DNA of 64,000 nucleotides from Sphingomonas changbaiensis NBRC 104936 (GCF_000974765.1 NZ_BBWU01000045.1:1-64000); one strand, 5' to 3'; positions 9,230 through 18,750 are shown, counted from the stretch's first letter. Numbers and translations are program-made. Notes: a model not told the origin generated them from the letters alone.

Positions 9230-9230
9230 C

Positions 9231-9258
9231 AAAAAAAGGGCGGGGCCGCAGCCCCGCC
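9231..9258 (-). terminator. Rho-independent terminator for the 9279-10916 gene
   Basis: GGCGGGGC (9239-9246) and GCCCCGCC (9251-9258) form an 8-base stem with a CGCA loop. Read leftward, the stem is followed by seven T (A-run at 9231-9237). It lies 20 bases past the stop of the leftward PEP-CTERM gene and may partly stop the rightward gene too. Confidence 0.8.
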
Positions 9259-9278
9259 AAACGTGTCGTCCGAAAAGA

Positions 9279-10916
9279 TCAGGCGTAGCTGATCGTCGGC
9301 CTGCGCGTGCGGCGCATGCCGAACCCGACGAAGCCGAAGCCCAGCATCATCATCGCCCAGGTTGCCGGTTCCGGCACCGAGATCTGGGAAATGACCGTGT
9401 TCCACCGGCCCGAATTCGGCGGCGCATTGCCGCCCCTCAGCCCGGGATATTCCTGGAACAGCCAGAATGTGCCGGTCAGCTGGTCCCACTGGACATCCGA
9501 ATAGTCGCCCCAGCGATTGCGGTCGCCCCCCAGGGTCAGGACATAGCCCGGATCAAGGCCCTCCATGACCGTCAGTCGATTGCCGCAATGGGTCGACAGT
9601 GCCACCGAATCGAACGTGCAGACATTCGCATAGGCCGTGATCGCGTGGTCCGGGCCCGAGCCCGTATAGGCCAATGCGAAATATTTGCCGGTCGAATCGG
9701 GCGTGATCGACGAGTGGGTGAAATCCATGTTCGGGTCTTCGATATTGCCCTGCGCCACCACCAGGTTCGTCGTCGCATCGATGATCTCGTACGCGATCCC
9801 GTTGAAGTGTGTCGGCGCCCCGAACTGGCCGTCGCCATAGGTGTGGGTGACGTAGATATAATTCCCCACCTGGTGGACGTCGTTCGAAATGCGGTCACCG
9901 CCGCCGTCGAGCGGTGGTGAGACCAGCACCGGCTGCCGGCTGCCCCGCGTGTCGCCATCGTAAAGAATCGCCGTCGCGCCCTCGGGAGTCAGGCCGACGA
10001 CGCGGCCGTTGCCGTTGAAGGCGAGTTGCGAAATATTCTCCTGATTGTAGGCGACGGCGGAAATGGCGACCAGCTTTTGCGTGCCGTTGGACGGACCGTC
10101 ATTGTTGACGCCCTGGACCGCAAATCCGAACAGCGCCGGGTCGAGCCCCTCGAGCCGGGTCATGTTGGCGAGCGACGGCGCATTCTGCAGCAGGTCCGCC
10201 TTCGGAATCGAGAAGATCGAGACGCTCTGCAGACTATGATCGTCGAAGTCGTTGGTCGTGATCGTCAGCGCGTCACGCGTCAGGCCCAGCGTCGGGAAAT
10301 CGCCGAACAGGCTCTGGCTGGTGTTGAACTTCACCGCGTTGAAGCCGTCCAGCGGATTGCTGGTCTTCGACACGAACACATAGATCGGATTGTTCGGCGT
10401 GCTGCTCACGCCTTGCTGACCGGGAACCGGATTGCCGTCGGGGCCGAGCAGGACGTTGTGAAGCTCGGCGCCTTCCGACTCGCCATCCTCACCTAGCTTG
10501 GGGAAATCGCGCCCATTGGAAGGAGCCATCGTTCCTCCCGGCGGTCCGACGGATTCCATCACGCCGAAGAAGCGCTTGCTGTTGGGATCATATTTCAGGC
10601 GAGGATCGAACGGGCTGTTCTGGAAACTGACGGGAACGCCCGCGGCCGAAATAAACTGGTCGGTTCGCTGGTAGCTCAGTCGATTCCCCGAGCGATCGAA
10701 AATCGCGACACCGCCATTCACGACCTGCATCACGTGCGTGTTCGAGACGGCGCCGGCCATGTCGGGCGGCGTGGTCCCGAATCCGTTTGAGGCGGTGATG
10801 AAATCGCGCAAGCTGACGCCGTCGAACTTCTGGAGGATCGTGGCGGCGGCCGAAGGCGAAGCGCCGAGGACAGAAACCGCGGCAGCCGAAAGCAATGCTG
10901 TTCCGAACTTGACCAT
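9279..10916 (-). CDS. Large PEPxxWA-CTERM secreted protein, paralogue A
   Basis: A 545-residue exported protein. It has a signal peptide (MVKFGTALLSAAAVSVLGAS, cleavage near SAAA), a large beta-rich body, and the C-terminal sorting tail VPEPATWAMMMLGFGFVGFGMRR. The body begins with a PPDMAGAVSNTHVMQVVNGGVAIFD segment also found in the two genes to its right (PPDTMGAVG...), and it ends RNRWGDYSDVQWD before the tail, matching RWGDYSQV in the others. It is therefore the most diverged of three tandem paralogues. Function unknown; probably a surface-anchored or matrix protein. Leader GGAAGGGGGTT precedes the ATG. Confidence 0.85.
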   Translation of the reverse strand: MVKFGTALLSAAAVSVLGASPSAAATILQKFDGVSLRDFITASNGFGTTPPDMAGAVSNTHVMQVVNGGVAIFDRSGNRLSYQRTDQFISAAGVPVSFQNSPFDPRLKYDPNSKRFFGVMESVGPPGGTMAPSNGRDFPKLGEDGESEGAELHNVLLGPDGNPVPGQQGVSSTPNNPIYVFVSKTSNPLDGFNAVKFNTSQSLFGDFPTLGLTRDALTITTNDFDDHSLQSVSIFSIPKADLLQNAPSLANMTRLEGLDPALFGFAVQGVNNDGPSNGTQKLVAISAVAYNQENISQLAFNGNGRVVGLTPEGATAILYDGDTRGSRQPVLVSPPLDGGGDRISNDVHQVGNYIYVTHTYGDGQFGAPTHFNGIAYEIIDATTNLVVAQGNIEDPNMDFTHSSITPDSTGKYFALAYTGSGPDHAITAYANVCTFDSVALSTHCGNRLTVMEGLDPGYVLTLGGDRNRWGDYSDVQWDQLTGTFWLFQEYPGLRGGNAPPNSGRWNTVISQISVPEPATWAMMMLGFGFVGFGMRRTRRPTISYA

Positions 10917-11105
10917 GATTGAACCCCCTTCCGGCAGGCAAGCAGCAACGGAGAGGGCGTTTGGTTGTCAGCTGAAGGAAGCCCCCCTTCCGCTACGCAA
11001 ACCCACATCGACTCGGGACGAGCCGAGCAACGAGTTCATACCTTGGCGCGAAACGAGTCAATCCGGCCTGTGCCGGAGCGGGATGACGCGTCTTGATTCG
11101 GGACG

Positions 11106-11140
11106 AAAAAGGGGCGGGCGAAGCATCGCTCCACCCGCCC
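11106..11140 (-). terminator. Rho-independent terminator for paralogue B
   Basis: GGGCGGG (11112-11118) pairs with CCCGCCC (11134-11140); read leftward it is followed by five T. The arms and loop (GAAGCATCGCTCCA) are nearly identical to the terminator at 13053-13085, showing that the repeat unit includes the terminator. Confidence 0.75.
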
Positions 11141-11164
11141 GACGGACTTTTCAGAGGAGCGCGA

Positions 11165-12859
11165 TCAGACGAAGCTGACCCGGGCCTTCTGCGAACGGCG
11201 CATGGCGAAACCGACCATGCCAAAGCCCGCGATCATCATCGCCCAGGTCGCCGGTTCCGGAACCGGGGCGAGCGCCGCGTTCAGGAAGCTGACTTCCGCG
11301 ATCCAGGTGCCCCAGCGCGAGAAGCCGCTGCCGCCCGGATGTCCGTTCGCCGGCGTGTTGGCCTCGCGCGCGAACTGGCCGATCAGCCAGAATTTGTCCG
11401 GATCGGTCGGGTCGAGCGTGACCTGGCTGTAATCGCCCCAACGCTGCCGGCCGGCCGGCACCCCGGACGCTTCCGGATTGCCGTTCAGATAGCGATCGGT
11501 CAGGCTCTGCTTGATCAGCAGCTCGTTGCCCATCTGCTGCAGGTGGCCGGTCGCCGTCGTCTTGAACGTCCGCGCCATCACGCTGACCTTGCCGTCGCTG
11601 CCTTTGGCGGGGCCGCCGGACCGATTGTAGCTGATCACCACCTGGCCCTGGCTGTTGACCGCCAGCGATCCCTGGAAATAATCGAAGCCGCCGCCGGTGA
11701 TCTCGCCCTGGTCGAGGATCGCATTGGTCGCGGAATCGATCACATAGTAGCGGATCTGGTCGAGATCGGTGCCCGCCTTCATCACCTCCTGCAGGCCATA
11801 GATCTTGCCGTTCACCTCGTAGACGCTGCTGCTCACGCGATCATCGAGCGCATCGATGTTGCGCAGCCCGCTTGGCTGGTGCGCCGGGCAGATATTGCCG
11901 CCGCACAGGCCGGTGTAGCTGCCGGTGGCAAGGTCGGTGATCGCGGACCTTGTATCGGCTCCGGTGCCGGCGTTCAGGATGTCGTACCGCTGCACGCCAT
12001 AGTCGGTCGCCGACACGGTGAAGATGTGTCCGGTGCTCGAGCCATCATTCTTGCTGACGCCCTGGATCGCGAAGCCGGCGAACGAATCCGGTTGGCCGGC
12101 CGTGTTGAAGAAGTTCTGGAATTTGACGCGGTTTGTCGCATCCGGCCCGGTTGCGGCGAACACATCCGCGAGCGGAATGACGTTCAACGTCGTGCCGCGG
12201 AACGTCTGCGGGCCCGCCGCGGTGGACGCGGCAAAGTTGTTGGTGCCGATATAGACCGCGTTGTTGTCGAACCCGAGCGTCGGATAGTCGGCCACCGGCC
12301 TGAACAGCCCGGCCTGGCTATAGCCTTCGAACACGGTCGATTTCCAGCTTCCAGTCGCGTCCGCAGTGTCGGACACGCCGATCTGGATGTCCTTGCCGTT
12401 GGCACCGAAGCCGGTCGCGATCCAGCGTCCCATCTGCGCGTTGAAGCGGATGCGCGGATCGCCGCCGGTCGCCTGGCCGCCGGCCTTGGTGATCCAAAAA
12501 TTGCTGTCGAGCATCGATTGCACCTTGGTGCCGGTCGCCTTGTCGTAGACCGCGAAGCCGCCGTTGATCAGTTCGACGAATTGGGTCGGGCCGACGGCGC
12601 CCATCGTGTCCGGCGGGATCAGGCCGACGCCGAATTGCCGCACGTCGTAATCGCTCAGGCCCTCGAAGCTCAGCAACACCGGAGCGCCCGGCGAGAATGT
12701 GGGCCCGGCAGCGGTGCCGGAGTTCAGATTGCTGTCGATAAAGGTGCCGGCGTCATCCTCCAGTTCCTGGTACCAGGGCTTCAAAGTCTGGGCGGAAACG
12801 GACGCGGCGGAACACAGCAGCAGCGCAGAGGCTGCTAGCGCAGCAGAGCGTATTGTCAT
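11165..12859 (-). CDS. Large PEPxxWA-CTERM secreted protein, paralogue B
   Basis: A 564-residue exported protein: signal peptide to about residue 22 (SVSA-QT), a body with LIPPDTMGAVGPTQFVELI near residue 85, several RxxGDP/IRFNAQMGRW-type repeats typical of beta-propeller-like folds, RWGDYSQVTLDP, and the sorting tail VPEPATWAMMIAGFGMVGFAMRR. Start chosen at the ATG at 12859 (GAAGGGGGTT upstream); the frame stays open 64 codons further but that part looks like untranslated leader. Very similar to the next gene, including the 3' end and terminator, which implies a fairly recent tandem duplication. Enzymatic function not evident. Confidence 0.85.
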   Translation of the reverse strand: MTIRSAALAASALLLCSAASVSAQTLKPWYQELEDDAGTFIDSNLNSGTAAGPTFSPGAPVLLSFEGLSDYDVRQFGVGLIPPDTMGAVGPTQFVELINGGFAVYDKATGTKVQSMLDSNFWITKAGGQATGGDPRIRFNAQMGRWIATGFGANGKDIQIGVSDTADATGSWKSTVFEGYSQAGLFRPVADYPTLGFDNNAVYIGTNNFAASTAAGPQTFRGTTLNVIPLADVFAATGPDATNRVKFQNFFNTAGQPDSFAGFAIQGVSKNDGSSTGHIFTVSATDYGVQRYDILNAGTGADTRSAITDLATGSYTGLCGGNICPAHQPSGLRNIDALDDRVSSSVYEVNGKIYGLQEVMKAGTDLDQIRYYVIDSATNAILDQGEITGGGFDYFQGSLAVNSQGQVVISYNRSGGPAKGSDGKVSVMARTFKTTATGHLQQMGNELLIKQSLTDRYLNGNPEASGVPAGRQRWGDYSQVTLDPTDPDKFWLIGQFAREANTPANGHPGGSGFSRWGTWIAEVSFLNAALAPVPEPATWAMMIAGFGMVGFAMRRSQKARVSFV

Positions 12860-13052
12860 GACAAAACCCCCTTCCCCTTCACAGCGAAGCTGTGGCGGAT
12901 GGGGGCGGACCGTAAACCGAAGGGTGCCCCCTTCCGTTACGCAACCTCGTTTCGACTCGAAATGAGCCGAACCCCGAATTCGAACCTTATCCGAAACGGA
13001 GTCAATTGATCTGTGTGGGAAAGACCGACGTGTTTTTCGGACACGGGACATG

Positions 13053-13085
13053 AAAAGGGCGGGTGAAGCATCGCTCCACCCGCCC
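13053..13085 (-). terminator. Rho-independent terminator for paralogue C
   Basis: Nine-base stem GGGCGGGTG (13057-13065) with CACCCGCCC (13077-13085); read leftward it is followed by four T. It is a near copy of the terminator at 11106-11140. Confidence 0.75.
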
Positions 13086-13108
13086 CAGAGCTTTTCAGAG
13101 GATCGCGA

Positions 13109-14809
13109 TCAGGCGAAGCTGAGCTTCACATTCTGCGAACGGCGCATGGCGAAGCCGACCATGCCGAAGCCCGCGATCATCATCGCCCAGGTCGCCGGTT
13201 CCGGAACCGCGGTGGTGTCGATCCCCGCAATCCAGGTGCTCCAGCGCGAGCCGCCGGTGCCGCCCGGGTGACCGAACTGCGTCAGATTGTACTCGCGGGC
13301 GAACTCACCGATCAGCCAGAACTTGGTCGGATCGTTCGGGTCGAGCGAGACCTGCGAATAATCGCCCCAACGCTGACGACCGGCCGCCGCCTGGCCGTAC
13401 AGGCTGCCATTATGGTAGTCGTTGGTCAGGCTTTCCTTCAGCATCAGCTCGCCGCTGGCCTGGTACAGATGGCCATTGCCGTCCGTGCGGAACACGCGTC
13501 CCATGAACGCAATCTTGCCGTCCGTGCCCGAACCGGACCGGTTGTAGCCGATCACGACTTCGCCGTTCGCGTTGACCGCCAGCGAGCCCTGGTAATAGTC
13601 GTGGCTGCTGTCACCGATGTTGATTTCATCGATGGTGGCATTGGTCGCCGCGTCCGTCACCAGGATACGCACATGGGCGTGGTCCGTGGTCGTCAGGACA
13701 TTGCCCTGGGCGTCGAAGGTGGCCGGATCGACGGTGTACAGCGAGTAGATCTTGCCGTTCGATTCGTAGACGCTGCTGCTGACGCGTTCATCGAGCGTGT
13801 CGATGATCCGCCCGTTGGCCGCGATGTCCGTCGGCTGACGGCCCGGACCCGCATTCACGAAGCCGCTCTCGTTGAAATAGGTGACAGCGCTCCGGCTGGA
13901 GCCGGTGGCGTCGGTCGAGCTCAGCCCGGTCACGTCATACGTCATGGTGTTGTAGTAATAGAGCGACGTGCTGACGACCTTGCCGGTGCTGCCGGCCGAG
14001 CTGCTGTTGACGCCCTGGATCGCGTAGCCGCGGTCCTCACCCGATGCCAACGTCGTCGTGAACTGCTTCATGTTGGCGGTGGTGGGCCCGGTCGCATTGA
14101 ACAGGCTATCCAGCGGGATCACGTTGAGCGTGGTGCCGCGGAAGCTGTTCGAGCCGGTCGCCGAGGCCTTCGCGAAGTTGTTCGTGCCGATATAGACCGC
14201 GTTCTTGTCGAGCGCGAGCGTCGGATAGTCGGCAGTCGCGCCGAAGCCGAACCCGGCATAGCCTTCGAACTTGGTCGACTTCCAACCGCCGAGCGCGTTG
14301 TCGGTATCCGACACCGCGATCTGCAGATCCTTGGTGTTCGCGCCGAACGCGACCATGATGTAGCGATGGGCGTCCGCGTTATACATGATGCGGGTGTCGC
14401 CATTCGCACCGGTCTGGCCGGCGCCCGCCCAGAAAGCGGTGTCCGACATGATCCCCAGCCGGTTGCCGGTGGCCTTGTCATAGACGCTGTACGAGCCGTT
14501 GGTCGTCACCACATATTGCGATCCGCCGACGGTGCCCATCGTGTCGGGCGGAATGAAGTTGCGGGCCAGCGTCGCATTGTCGAACTGCGTGCTGCCTTCG
14601 AAGCCGATGAACACGGCGGAGCCCGGCGCGTTCAGCTGCGGGCTCAGCCGCGTGCCGCTATCGGTCAGATCGCCCGGAATCTGAATTGTCGGGCCCTGGA
14701 CGCCCTTGGTCGCCCACCAGGCGTGCTTGATTTCCTGCGCCGAAGCAGCAGTTCCGCAGAGCAGCGCGACAGCAGCCGCACTGAGTGCGGTTACACCCAT
14801 TTTTGACAT
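13109..14809 (-). CDS. Large PEPxxWA-CTERM secreted protein, paralogue C
   Basis: A 566-residue exported protein and the closest relative of paralogue B. Signal peptide ends near AASA-QE; then FIPPDTMGTVGGSQYVVTT at about residue 85, a TRIMYNADAHRYIMVAFGAN segment, RWGDYSQVSLDP near the end, and the sorting tail VPEPATWAMMIAGFGMVGFAMRR. The start at 14809 (MSKMG) follows GGGAAGGGGAAG; 19 upstream codons are open but lack a signal. The conserved PPDTMGxVG motif and RWGDYSQV are shared by all three tandem copies and may mark folding or ligand sites of this uncharacterised family. Confidence 0.85.
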   Translation of the reverse strand: MSKMGVTALSAAAVALLCGTAASAQEIKHAWWATKGVQGPTIQIPGDLTDSGTRLSPQLNAPGSAVFIGFEGSTQFDNATLARNFIPPDTMGTVGGSQYVVTTNGSYSVYDKATGNRLGIMSDTAFWAGAGQTGANGDTRIMYNADAHRYIMVAFGANTKDLQIAVSDTDNALGGWKSTKFEGYAGFGFGATADYPTLALDKNAVYIGTNNFAKASATGSNSFRGTTLNVIPLDSLFNATGPTTANMKQFTTTLASGEDRGYAIQGVNSSSAGSTGKVVSTSLYYYNTMTYDVTGLSSTDATGSSRSAVTYFNESGFVNAGPGRQPTDIAANGRIIDTLDERVSSSVYESNGKIYSLYTVDPATFDAQGNVLTTTDHAHVRILVTDAATNATIDEINIGDSSHDYYQGSLAVNANGEVVIGYNRSGSGTDGKIAFMGRVFRTDGNGHLYQASGELMLKESLTNDYHNGSLYGQAAAGRQRWGDYSQVSLDPNDPTKFWLIGEFAREYNLTQFGHPGGTGGSRWSTWIAGIDTTAVPEPATWAMMIAGFGMVGFAMRRSQNVKLSFA

Positions 14810-15025
14810 GACTTCCCCTTCCCAATCGGGGAGCGATACGCACGGCGAACGGCCGAACCCCCTCACCCCCTGAAGCGACTCATGACGAGCCGCCCCGCAG
14901 TTCAGACGCGCCGATTGAGCTTGTCAATTGAGGTTGTTGAAATATTAACCAAATTACGGCCCGTTTCGAGACACTTACTAAGCAGGTTAAGAATGGGCGT
15001 CTCGGATTCGGACGCTTAAGGCGCG

Positions 15026-15928
15026 TCACGCCGCGGCGCGCTCTCCCGCGGTCGTGAACAGGGCGGTCAGCCAGTCACGGAACAGCCGCACTGCCCTGCT
15101 TTCCAGCGCGCGGGGCCGGCAGGCGAACCAATAGCTGTAGGGGCTGTCGACCTGCACATCGAACAGCCGCACCAGCCGGTCGTCATGGGCATTCTCGAAG
15201 TGGCTCTCGTGCATGAACGCGACGCCCAGCCCCTGCGCCGCCGCTTCGAGGATCAGCTGGCCCGAATCGAAGTGATCGATCGCCAGCGGCTCCAGTCCCG
15301 CGATCCCCAGCGCCTGGCAAAAGGCCTCGAAGGTTTCCGGCATATCGCGGTGCAGGAACACCGTCGTTCGCGCCAGGTCGGCCGGCCGGGTGATCGCGCC
15401 GGGACCTTTCGCCAGGCTTTTCGCGGCAATCGCGAGCACCCGGTTGCGATCGAGCCGGCAGGCATAGAGCGCCGGATCGATGTCGCGCGCCAGCACGATC
15501 GCCGCGTCCAGCCCGTCGCCGAGCCGCGCGAGCGCGTGGCCGCCGGTGTCGATATCCAGGTGCAGCTCCGGATGCAGCGCGCGCAGCTCGGCGAGATGCG
15601 GAAAGATCTGTTGCGACGCGAACAGCGGCAGCACGCCCAGCCGCAGGCGCAGCACATTGCCTTCGGTGGTCAGGTCCTCGATCGCATCGGTCAGGCCGTT
15701 GATGTGCGGCGCAATCGCGTCCAGCAGCTTCTCGCCATCGCCATTCAGCCGCATCGCTCCCGGCGCGCGGTCGAACAGCGCGCGTCCCAGGAACCGCTCC
15801 AGCGCCTGGATGCGCCGGCTCAGCGCAGGGGAGGACAGCGCGAGTTCTTCGGCCGCGATCTTGATCGAGCCCAGACGGGCAACCTGCACAAAAGCCTCGA
15901 TGGCGGTCAGCGGCGGCAAGCGGCGCAA
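15026..15928 (-). CDS. LysR family transcriptional regulator
   Basis: A 300-residue LysR-type regulator. The N-terminal winged helix-turn-helix spans residues 5-65 (AIEAFVQVARLGSIKIAAEELALSS region, then SRRIQALERFLGRALF), followed by a periplasmic-binding-like effector domain from about residue 92. It resembles the GcvA group in domain order and in the FLHRDMPETF to FMHESHF stretch. The target is unknown: it lies alone, divergent from the AAA ATPase gene across 283 bases, so it could regulate itself, that gene, or the putative RNA between them. Confidence 0.85.
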   Translation of the reverse strand: MRRLPPLTAIEAFVQVARLGSIKIAAEELALSSPALSRRIQALERFLGRALFDRAPGAMRLNGDGEKLLDAIAPHINGLTDAIEDLTTEGNVLRLRLGVLPLFASQQIFPHLAELRALHPELHLDIDTGGHALARLGDGLDAAIVLARDIDPALYACRLDRNRVLAIAAKSLAKGPGAITRPADLARTTVFLHRDMPETFEAFCQALGIAGLEPLAIDHFDSGQLILEAAAQGLGVAFMHESHFENAHDDRLVRLFDVQVDSPYSYWFACRPRALESRAVRLFRDWLTALFTTAGERAAA

Positions 15929-16117
15929 GGTTTCAGCTCCTCATTGTGCATTGCAGCAGCTTCTTATGAGCCGATCGGCAACGCAGTTCCTGAAAGCACT
16001 TAGAGCAGATCGGTTGCGTTTCGTGCAACAACCCTTTTGCCGTTCGCACTTGCAACATAATCTGCTGCGCTGCACATGGGGCGGGCCTTTCAGGCATCCT
16101 CTCCTATAAACTTTGCA

Positions 16118-16149
16118 GGGCCGGCCTTTCGGGGTCGGCCCATTTTTTT
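16118..16149 (+). terminator. Rho-independent terminator in the gap before the AAA ATPase gene
   Basis: GGGCCG (16118-16123) pairs with CGGCCC (16136-16141), with extra inner pairs GCC/GGT, then ATTTTTTT to 16149. It reads rightward, yet no rightward protein gene lies upstream (15929-16117 is non-coding), so it should end either a small RNA or an attenuated leader of the ATPase gene. Confidence 0.7.
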
Positions 16150-16211
16150 GTGCCCGCCCTCGCAACGATCGGACCCGCCACCTAGTTAAACGCCTCAACC
16201 GGAGGTGAGCG

Positions 16212-18509
16212 ATGGCGGACAGCGAAGATCAGGTGCGGCGGGTGCAGGTCGCCAATGCCCGGCCGGAAGACAGCGGTCGCGGCCTGGCGCGAATCCCGCG
16301 CGCGCTGATGACGGCGCTGGGCCTGCAGGAAGGCGATGTCGTCGAGATCACCGGCAAGCGCGTGACCCCGGCGCGTGCGGTGCTGCCCTATTCCGAAGAC
16401 GAAGGGCTGGAGATCATCCGCCTCGACGGCCTGCAGCGGGCCAATGCCGGCGTCGGATCGGGCGATTTCGTCGAGCTGCGCAAGGTCGAATCGCGCCCGG
16501 CGACGCGGGTGGTCTTTGCGCCGGCGCAGCAGAATCTGCGCCTTCAGGGCAGCAGCGCGGCGCTGAAGCGGAGCTTTTACGGCCGGCCGCTGACCGCCGG
16601 CGACGTGGTTGCGACCGCAGGGCAGCAGCGCGTGCAGCAGGGCGACATGCCGCCCCAGCTCCGGCAGATGCTGGCCGCGCCTGCTTATGCGCTGCAGGAA
16701 ATTCGCCTCGTGGTCGTGTCGTCGACCCCGAAGGGCGTCGTGCACATCGACGAGAATACCGAGGTGGAGCTGCGTCCCGAATATGAGGAGCCGCAGAACC
16801 GTCGCGCCGACGTCACCTATGACGACATCGGCGGACTCGCCGGCGCGATCGACCAACTGCGCGAGATGGTCGAGCTTCCCTTGCGCTATCCCGAGCTGTT
16901 CCAGCGCCTCGGCGTCGATCCGCCCAAGGGGGTGCTGCTCCATGGCCCGCCCGGCACTGGCAAGACGCGGCTGGCGCGCGCGGTCGCGAACGAGAGCGAT
17001 GCCGAATTCTTCCTGATCAACGGCCCCGAGATCATGGGCTCTGCCTATGGCGAAAGCGAAAAGGCGCTGAGGGAAATCTTCGAGCAGGCAACCCAAAACG
17101 CCCCCTCGATCATCTTCATCGACGAGATCGACTCGATCGCGCCGAAGCGCGGGCAAGTGACCGGCGAGGCTGAAAAGCGGCTGGTGGCGCAGCTGCTGAC
17201 GCTGATGGACGGGCTGGAGCCGCGCGCGAACCTGGTCGTGATCGCGGCGACCAACCGGCCTGAGGCGATCGATGAGGCGCTGCGCCGGCCGGGGCGCTTC
17301 GACCGTGAGATCGTCATCGGCGTGCCCGACGAACGCGGGCGGCGGGAAATCCTTGCGATCCACACGCGCGGCATGCCGCTCGACAGCGGCGTCGACCTCG
17401 ATGAGCTGGCGCGCACGACCTACGGCTTCGTCGGCGCCGACCTCGGTGCGCTCGCTCGCGAGGCGGCGATCGAGGCTGTGCGGCGGATCATGCCCCGGTT
17501 GAACCTGGAAGAGCGGACGATCCCGCCGGAGGTGCTCGACACCCTGTCCGTAGTGCGGGACGATTTCCTGGAAGCGCTGAAGCGCGTCCAGCCGTCGGCG
17601 ATGCGCGAAGTGATGGTCCAGAAGCCGAATGTGCGCTGGGAGGATGTCGGCGGGCTGGACGAGGCGCGCGAGCGTCTGCGCGAAGGCGTCGAGCTTCCCC
17701 TGAAAAATCCCGACGCGTTCCGCCGGCTTGGTATCCGCCCGGCCAAGGGATTCCTACTCTATGGCCCGCCCGGCACCGGCAAGACCTTGCTGGCAAAAGC
17801 GGTCGCGCGCGAGGCGGAGGCGAACTTCATCGCCACCAAATCGTCGGACCTGCTCAGCAAATGGTACGGCGAGAGCGAGCAGCAGATCGCGCGGCTGTTC
17901 GCCCGGGCCCGGCAGGTGGCGCCGACGGTCATCTTCTTCGATGAGCTCGACAGCCTCGTCCCCATGCGCGGCGGCGGGCTGGGCGAGCCGCAGGTGACGG
18001 AGCGGGTCGTCAACACGATTCTCGCGGAGATGGACGGGCTGGAGGAGCTGCAATCCGTCGTCGTGATCGGCGCGACCAACCGGCCGAACCTTATCGACCC
18101 GGCGCTGCTGCGGCCCGGTCGGTTCGACGAGCTGGTCTATGTCTCGGTGCCCGATCAGGCCGGGCGCGAGCGCATCCTGGAAGTGCACACGGCGAAGATG
18201 CCGCTCGCGAGCGATGTCGATCTCGGCTCAATCGCGGCGCGGACCGAGCGCTTCACCGGGGCCGATCTCGAGGACCTGGTCCGGCGCGCGGGCCTGTCGG
18301 CGCTGCGCGAATCGCTCGGCAACGAGAGCGTGACGATGGCGCATTTCGAAAAGGCGCTGGGCGATACCCGCGCGTCCGTCACGCCCGAGATGGAGCGCGA
18401 CTACGAACAGATCGCGGCGAACATTAAACAGGATGCGCTGTCGCTGCAGCCGATCGGCTTCATCGCGCCCGGCATGCTCACGCCGCGCGGGCCGAAGGGC
18501 GGGGACTGA
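16212..18509 (+). CDS. CDC48/VAT-type AAA ATPase with two ATPase domains
   Basis: A 765-residue unfoldase of the CDC48/p97/VAT family. It has an N-terminal double-psi barrel and beta-clam domain (residues 1-190, with [20 protein letters not shown] at the start), then D1 with Walker A GPPGTGKT at about 245-252 and Walker B IIFIDEID, and D2 with Walker A at about 518-525 and Walker B VIFFDELD. Sensor and arginine-finger regions (ATNRP, RPGRFD) are present twice. Such proteins extract and unfold substrates, passing them to proteases in archaea; the bacterial role is poorly known. Start: ATG at 16212 after GGAGG. It stands as a single gene. Confidence 0.93.
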   Translation: MADSEDQVRRVQVANARPEDSGRGLARIPRALMTALGLQEGDVVEITGKRVTPARAVLPYSEDEGLEIIRLDGLQRANAGVGSGDFVELRKVESRPATRVVFAPAQQNLRLQGSSAALKRSFYGRPLTAGDVVATAGQQRVQQGDMPPQLRQMLAAPAYALQEIRLVVVSSTPKGVVHIDENTEVELRPEYEEPQNRRADVTYDDIGGLAGAIDQLREMVELPLRYPELFQRLGVDPPKGVLLHGPPGTGKTRLARAVANESDAEFFLINGPEIMGSAYGESEKALREIFEQATQNAPSIIFIDEIDSIAPKRGQVTGEAEKRLVAQLLTLMDGLEPRANLVVIAATNRPEAIDEALRRPGRFDREIVIGVPDERGRREILAIHTRGMPLDSGVDLDELARTTYGFVGADLGALAREAAIEAVRRIMPRLNLEERTIPPEVLDTLSVVRDDFLEALKRVQPSAMREVMVQKPNVRWEDVGGLDEARERLREGVELPLKNPDAFRRLGIRPAKGFLLYGPPGTGKTLLAKAVAREAEANFIATKSSDLLSKWYGESEQQIARLFARARQVAPTVIFFDELDSLVPMRGGGLGEPQVTERVVNTILAEMDGLEELQSVVVIGATNRPNLIDPALLRPGRFDELVYVSVPDQAGRERILEVHTAKMPLASDVDLGSIAARTERFTGADLEDLVRRAGLSALRESLGNESVTMAHFEKALGDTRASVTPEMERDYEQIAANIKQDALSLQPIGFIAPGMLTPRGPKGGD

Positions 18510-18528
18510 GATCCCCGCCCGCTCGGGG

Positions 18529-18678
18529 CTAGACGGAACGGCGGCCGGTGAAGAGCTGGATCAGCCCGACGATGATCGCGAGCACCAGCAGGATGTGAAT
18601 GAGCCCGCCGGCGATGTGAAAGGCGAAAAACCCGAGCAGCCACAGCACGAGCAGGATGATGGCGATCGTCCAAAGCAT
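18529..18678 (-). CDS. Mini membrane protein, lmo0937 type
   Basis: A 49-residue protein that is almost entirely two transmembrane helices (MLWTIAIILLVLWLLG and IHILLVLAIIVGLIQLF) with a short basic tail GRRSV. This matches the small lmo0937-type membrane protein family, often found near stress genes. The ATG at 18678 follows GGGAG at a good distance. An EcfG-type promoter candidate lies 47-72 bases upstream, so induction in general stress is likely. The molecular role is unknown. Confidence 0.8.
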   Translation of the reverse strand: MLWTIAIILLVLWLLGFFAFHIAGGLIHILLVLAIIVGLIQLFTGRRSV

Positions 18679-18724
18679 GTCTTTTCTCCCGAACGGCCGC
18701 CCCAGCGCGGCGCTCGGGCGCAAG

Positions 18725-18750
18725 AACGCTCGCGAAACGAATCGCGTTCC
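18725..18750 (-). promoter_or_regulatory. Candidate EcfG general-stress promoter
   Basis: On the minus strand GGAAC (18750-18746) and CGTT (18728-18725) are separated by 17 bases, matching the alphaproteobacterial EcfG consensus GGAAC-N16/17-CGTT. It would start transcription about 40 bases before the 49-aa membrane-protein gene. Confidence 0.6.

Noticed and set aside
11093-14806. Two long plus-strand frames (581 and 512 codons) opposite the PEP-CTERM paralogues
   Set aside because: Both mirror the duplicated minus-strand genes, lack signal or domain features, and have no ribosome-binding sites.
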